From Rebecca billardiae RCC1528 (lineage: Eukaryota > Haptophyta): a stretch of 64,000 nucleotides of DNA. The notes under the pieces were generated by a model that saw nothing but the letters and a program-made list of their open reading frames with translations, made no database searches and had not been told where the DNA came from. Shown here piece after piece: positions 60,582-64,000 of this stretch (position 1 is its first letter; each line of letters starts with the position of its first letter). Made by a program: the position numbers and the translations under genes. The stretch is from NCBI GenBank assembly GCA_965240325.2, contig OZ251229.1:1364001-1428000 (forward strand). Reading direction: 5' to 3'.

Positions 60582-61176
60582 CGACGAGGAGGCTTCGCGC
60601 CGTCGATGCGGAGCCGGGGCTGCGGATCCGTGCCGCTGCCAGGGCGCCGCGGTGTCACGGCACTACAATACGCGACTCGCTGCTGGCACAATCCGTGCTC
60701 TGCCACTCAATCAGTGCCAGTTCATTCATTAACCTAATTTACAAATGACGACTACTTAGTAAGACTAGGAACCATCACTGTGAAGACTACGTAATGACTC
60801 AGTCGGCCGGACTGACCTTGTAGCCGTAGCTTAGAGTACGCTTAATAAGTAGGCAGCGGTCCGCGAGCAGCCTGCGACGACTATTGCCTACTGCTGGGAG
60901 TGATAAGCCGCTGGCAGTATTATAATAGCTCGTCAATCATCATTACTCACACGGAGGCGCCTACTACTACCAATAACTCATTGTCAACTTACAGCTATCA
61001 GCAAGCCACTAGCCAGGCGGTCCGACGACACTTTGTGAACACTGCTGAATCAGTGAACAGCAGAGCAACCGATGGCCGATTGCGGATTGGCCGTACTCGG
61101 CGACTGTTATAGTTACCGAGCGAGCATACGTCTCCGCTTACTTGAGACTCTGAGTCAGCGTGATAACTGAATAATG

Positions 61177-61400
61177 ATGGCCCGCGGTGCAGGGCGGAGC
61201 GCGCAGCGTGGAGCCCGCACCAGCGGGCCCGAACCACGTTTCAAAAAGATCTTTGATCAAGAAAAAAGGGACGGGGGGCGGCGGAAAAAAAGGGACGGGG
61301 GGCGATTTTTAGGGCTGGCGGAGACCGAGTTTCGAGTTTTTGAGATCGCATTGAGAGGTCTATCAGGCCAAAAAAAACCGCGCCCAGCTGATTCCCTTAA
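61177..61400 (+). repeat. Dispersed repeat R1, copy D (diverged)
   Basis: Starts ATGGCCCGCGGTGCAGGG and retains AAGATCTTTGATCAAG and a duplicated AAAAAGGGACGGGGGGCG stretch. It is more degenerate than the other copies. Confidence 0.75.
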
Positions 61401-62059
61401 GTAAAGTGCGATCTAGGGACGTCAGCTGGACGTGACATTAGTGTAACGGTTCGTTACGAGCGAATCGTACTCGTCTTCCCGGATCGCGTGACGTCCGGAC
61501 TGGGCCACATCCGGATCGTCGGAGGTGACGTGCCCCGGCACGATGGGCGATGGCGGATATGCGCGGGACGGCGCCTGCACGTGCCTCCGGACCCGCCTCC
61601 CGCTTGCTGCTCACGCAGTCAGCTGCGACCGTGGCGCATGATCGCAGAAGCAGTGCCGGCAGTACGGCCTGCATCAGCTAGTGCCGCGCCGTCGTGGCGC
61701 GCGCGGTACGGTTGCGCGTTTGCAGCGCTCGCCGCTCGGCGACGGCACGCGCGTGCGGCTCAGGTGTGTCAAATGCGGTCTCGTCGGCGCGCTTTCGCCT
61801 GCCACCTCGTGCACCCGTGCCGCCAGTTTCATCGTCTTCATGAGGACTGCTGCTGCTGTCGCCATCCGCTCTCCATCACCCCGAGTCGCCGGTCGCGCGG
61901 CGCGCGCGGTAGGCACTAGGCAGGGCGTACGGTCACTCACCCGTGCAACGGGTCAAGTGGCCAGAGTACGTCTGGTCGTTGGCTGGCACGGGCCGCAGCG
62001 CTAAAGCACCCTGCTGTCACACCCGACTCCTTCAGTACTCCGAGCTCCGCGGCACGACT

Positions 62060-62215
62060 CACTCGGCACGATCGCGGACGGGTCGGATCCGAGCTGATCA
62101 GCCAGAGTTGGACACAGTTGACAGTATGGCAGCTACTATGCAGTAGTAGTAATTCCGATGCCGATGGCACGATCGCGGACGGGTCGGATCCGAGCTGATC
62201 AGCCAGTTGGACATT
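62060..62215. repeat. Short direct repeat, about 105 bp period
   Basis: GGCACGATCGCGGACGGGTC and GGATCCGAGCTGATCAGCCA occur at about 62065 and 62165, two adjacent copies with the second slightly shorter. Confidence 0.85.
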
Positions 62216-62421
62216 TGGCAGCTAGTTGTCAGACGGACGTCCGATTTGACGACCGGTGCCGGGTGCGGTCTCAGGTCCGCTGCTGTGATTGTGTGAAGTG
62301 TGACGAATGAGTCTCGCGGTCGCGCAGGCAGGGCGACGGTCGGACTAATATAGCTTCAGTCATCTCAGAACCGACTTCAACTGGCGAACTGCCACTACGG
62401 CGGAGAGCCGCGATTGCACGG

Positions 62422-62482
62422 CCACCGCGGGCCCCCAACTGCGTTGATTCTATGCAGAAAAGGACCGCGGAACGCGGTCATA
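62422..62482 (-). repeat. Partial copy of short repeat X
   Basis: ACCGCGGGCCCCCAACTGCG then GGACCGCGGAACGCGGTC match the palindrome spacer with a few changes. Confidence 0.75.
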
Positions 62483-62892
62483 TTTCCGAACAGTTATTGA
62501 TATATCAGATAACACTTAACAGCATCAGTCTCAGCAGCAGCATCGCACATAATTGTTCGTCACGAGTAACTAGTGCGCGGCCCGTCGGCCGGGCGCCAGG
62601 CTCAGCCAGCGCCGGTCGTCCGTTAGGCGTTACCGTTGCCACCGGTCCAGTGCTGCGTGCCGCCGCCGCCCCGCGGCCGCGCTGCTGAGTGCTGACTGCT
62701 CACTGCTGACTCTGCAGACAGTAGAGGCCAGAGATGACGCGCACGCCTCAGCAGAGTCCGAGCTGAAGCTCAGGCGAGATTGACGCCATCATCAATTCTA
62801 CTCAGCCACCGCGGTACCGCCCCATGGCCATGACTCAGCCGTCACACCGATGGTACCTGTAACTACTACTAGTAACACTGTCGTCTGCTTTG

Positions 62893-63414
62893 GCCCTGGC
62901 AAGATATTTGAAATTTGTTTTGCACTATTGCCAGCGCGATTCTGCGAGACAATATTGTTCAAATAAACGGCAATATATCTGGGGCTTCCAGACGTCTGGA
63001 GCCGAATATCGGTCATATTGCCGTCCCACGGTCCCACCGCCGACCGCGTCCAGCAGGCTCCAGACGACCACACGACCGCCGATCTACCGCGACATGGCCC
63101 CTTCTCGACCAGAACAACATGCCTCTGGCAGTCGGCCAGCTCGTCGAGGACGAGATCATCGGCAAGGGACGCGTCGAGCTGCTCGGCGAGGCCCGGTCCG
63201 ACGGCATGGCGGCCAGGTGCAGCCATCCACTTTGAGGAGGACGGCGAGACCAAGTGAGTCGTCAGACGACGATGAGCCTTCACGGTCGGGGGCCACGCGC
63301 GGGCCGCGCGGCGCAGCGATATTCGATCAATATTGTGCAATATCTGCACTGAGAGGCTAGCGAATATCAAATAATACGATATTCTGGCCATCGGGAGGCA
63401 ATATCTTGCCAGGG
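62893..63414. mobile_element. Miniature inverted-repeat element, 522 bp
   Basis: Perfect 14 bp terminal inverted repeats CCCTGGCAAGATAT (62893-62906) and ATATCTTGCCAGGG (63401-63414). Subterminal regions are AT-rich with repeated GATATT/AATATC/CAATAT words. The middle is GC-rich, with no transposase motif seen. Confidence 0.75.
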
Positions 63415-63432
63415 GCAACGTCTGCTGAGTTC

Positions 63433-63780
63433 ATGGCCCGCGGTGTAGGGCGGAGCGCGTAGCGTGGAGCCCCGCCGGGGGCCCTCACTACGTTGTCAAA
63501 AAGATCTTTTCATCTTTTGATCAAAGAAAAGGGGACGGGGGACGATTTTGAGGGGTGTTGGAGGGTGAGTTTTCGCTTTTTCGAGGGGTACGTTGGCCCA
63601 TAGTGCTCTGCATTAGCAACTACGCGCTTGACGAAATAAGCGCGCCCACGCCATTCCGCATAAGTCGATGGACGGACGTGGGATCAGATACCCCGGGGGT
63701 GAAACAAGTGAGTATTTTTGTCATTCTTGTATGCTGGAGTACGAGTTTGCCGAGCGACGTTTGATTGTTTCGAGTCAAAA
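63433..63780 (+). repeat. Dispersed repeat R1, copy E
   Basis: Matches the reverse complement of 570-910 at both ends. It shares the ATGGCCCGCGGTG terminus, the AAGATCTTTTGATC region, and the distal GATACCCCGGGGGTGAAACA and GAGCGACGTTTGATTGTTTC segments. The middle is different. Confidence 0.8.
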
Positions 63781-63787
63781 ACTTGTT

Positions 63788-64000
63788 ATGAGAAGGATCC
63801 CAGCAAAACCGTTTAATTGGAGCTACGGGAGCTACGACCTGATGGAGATCGCCGTAAACGCTATTATCTCGTTTGGTTTTGATTCTTGCCGAAGCAGAGA
63901 TAACCGTGATCACTATCTATCTCCATTCGATCTTACGCGAAGGATCCCAGCAAAACCGTTAATTGGAGCTACGGGAGCTACGACCGCTAATGGAGATCGC
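63788..64000. repeat. Tandem repeat, about 150 bp period, at window edge
   Basis: GAAGGATCCCAGCAAAACCG, then AATTGGAGCTACGGGAGCTA and TGGAGATCGC occur at 63788-63850 and again from about 63939 to the window end. The second copy is cut by the edge. Confidence 0.85.

Larger units (their letters stand above)
60582..62892. other. Gene-free interval with repeats
   Basis: Contains R1 copy D, a tandem direct repeat at 62060-62215 and a partial repeat X at 62422-62482. Open frames near 61488-62004 are Arg/Ala-rich and overlap in several phases, so none is accepted. Confidence 0.4.

Noticed and set aside
61488-62004. Possible gene with C-x-x-C motif (LRCVKCGLVG)
   Set aside because: The frame is short, overlaps two others of similar quality, and has no supported start or splice sites.

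Overview
The window is nuclear eukaryotic DNA that is very GC-rich. It most probably comes from a haptophyte (prymnesiophyte) alga or a close relative. This rests on coding sequence above about 65% GC by eye, short GC-saturated introns with GTGCGCG or GC-type donors and pyrimidine-poor GCGCAG acceptors, mimivirus/alga-style ankyrin repeats, a 3R-MYB, an HSF, and a CDC48-type ATPase with a secretory-type N-terminus of the kind used in red-lineage complex plastids. No bacterial operons, ribosome binding sites, rRNA or convincing tRNA genes were seen.

Layout. 1-2556: repeats and microsatellites. 2557-6290: a WD40-like gene (+) and an F-box/ankyrin gene (-) facing each other. 6977-13251: a near-perfect tandem duplication of a 3.14 kb block with no convincing gene, each copy holding a 215 bp GC-rich minisatellite and a long polypyrimidine tract. 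13558-14526: cyclin-box gene. 15147-19311: a 4.2 kb palindrome (two arms of about 2.0 kb around a 115 bp spacer) carrying two copies of a broken gene. 19513-21004: an alpha/beta hydrolase and a small two-exon gene. 21307-36982: a dense block with SCAPER-like, CDC48-like, type I membrane protein, SRP54 and GT25-like genes. 37101-40220: mobile elements. 40587-43692: RING-CH ligase and HSF. 44204-48000: mobile elements and sparse sequence. 48060-51915: rhomboid-like membrane protein, an SPX-PRPP synthetase fusion, and a hypothetical gene. 52363-59267: 3R-MYB and an EamA transporter. 59268-64000: decayed sequence and repeats.

How the genes relate. Four consecutive genes act at or on the way into membranes: SCAPER (ER-associated), a CDC48-like ATPase with a signal peptide, a type I membrane protein and SRP54. 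They form two head-to-head pairs with 156 and 248 bp between start codons. The SPX-PRPS protein joins a phosphate/inositol-pyrophosphate sensor to the enzyme that makes PRPP, and it diverges from a rhomboid-like gene across 179 bp. Exon-intron models were built by hand from reading-frame continuity, splice phase and protein conservation. SRP54, CDC48, MYB and SPX-PRPS all splice to uninterrupted frames. Five introns (four in SRP54, one in CDC48) require GC-AG donors.
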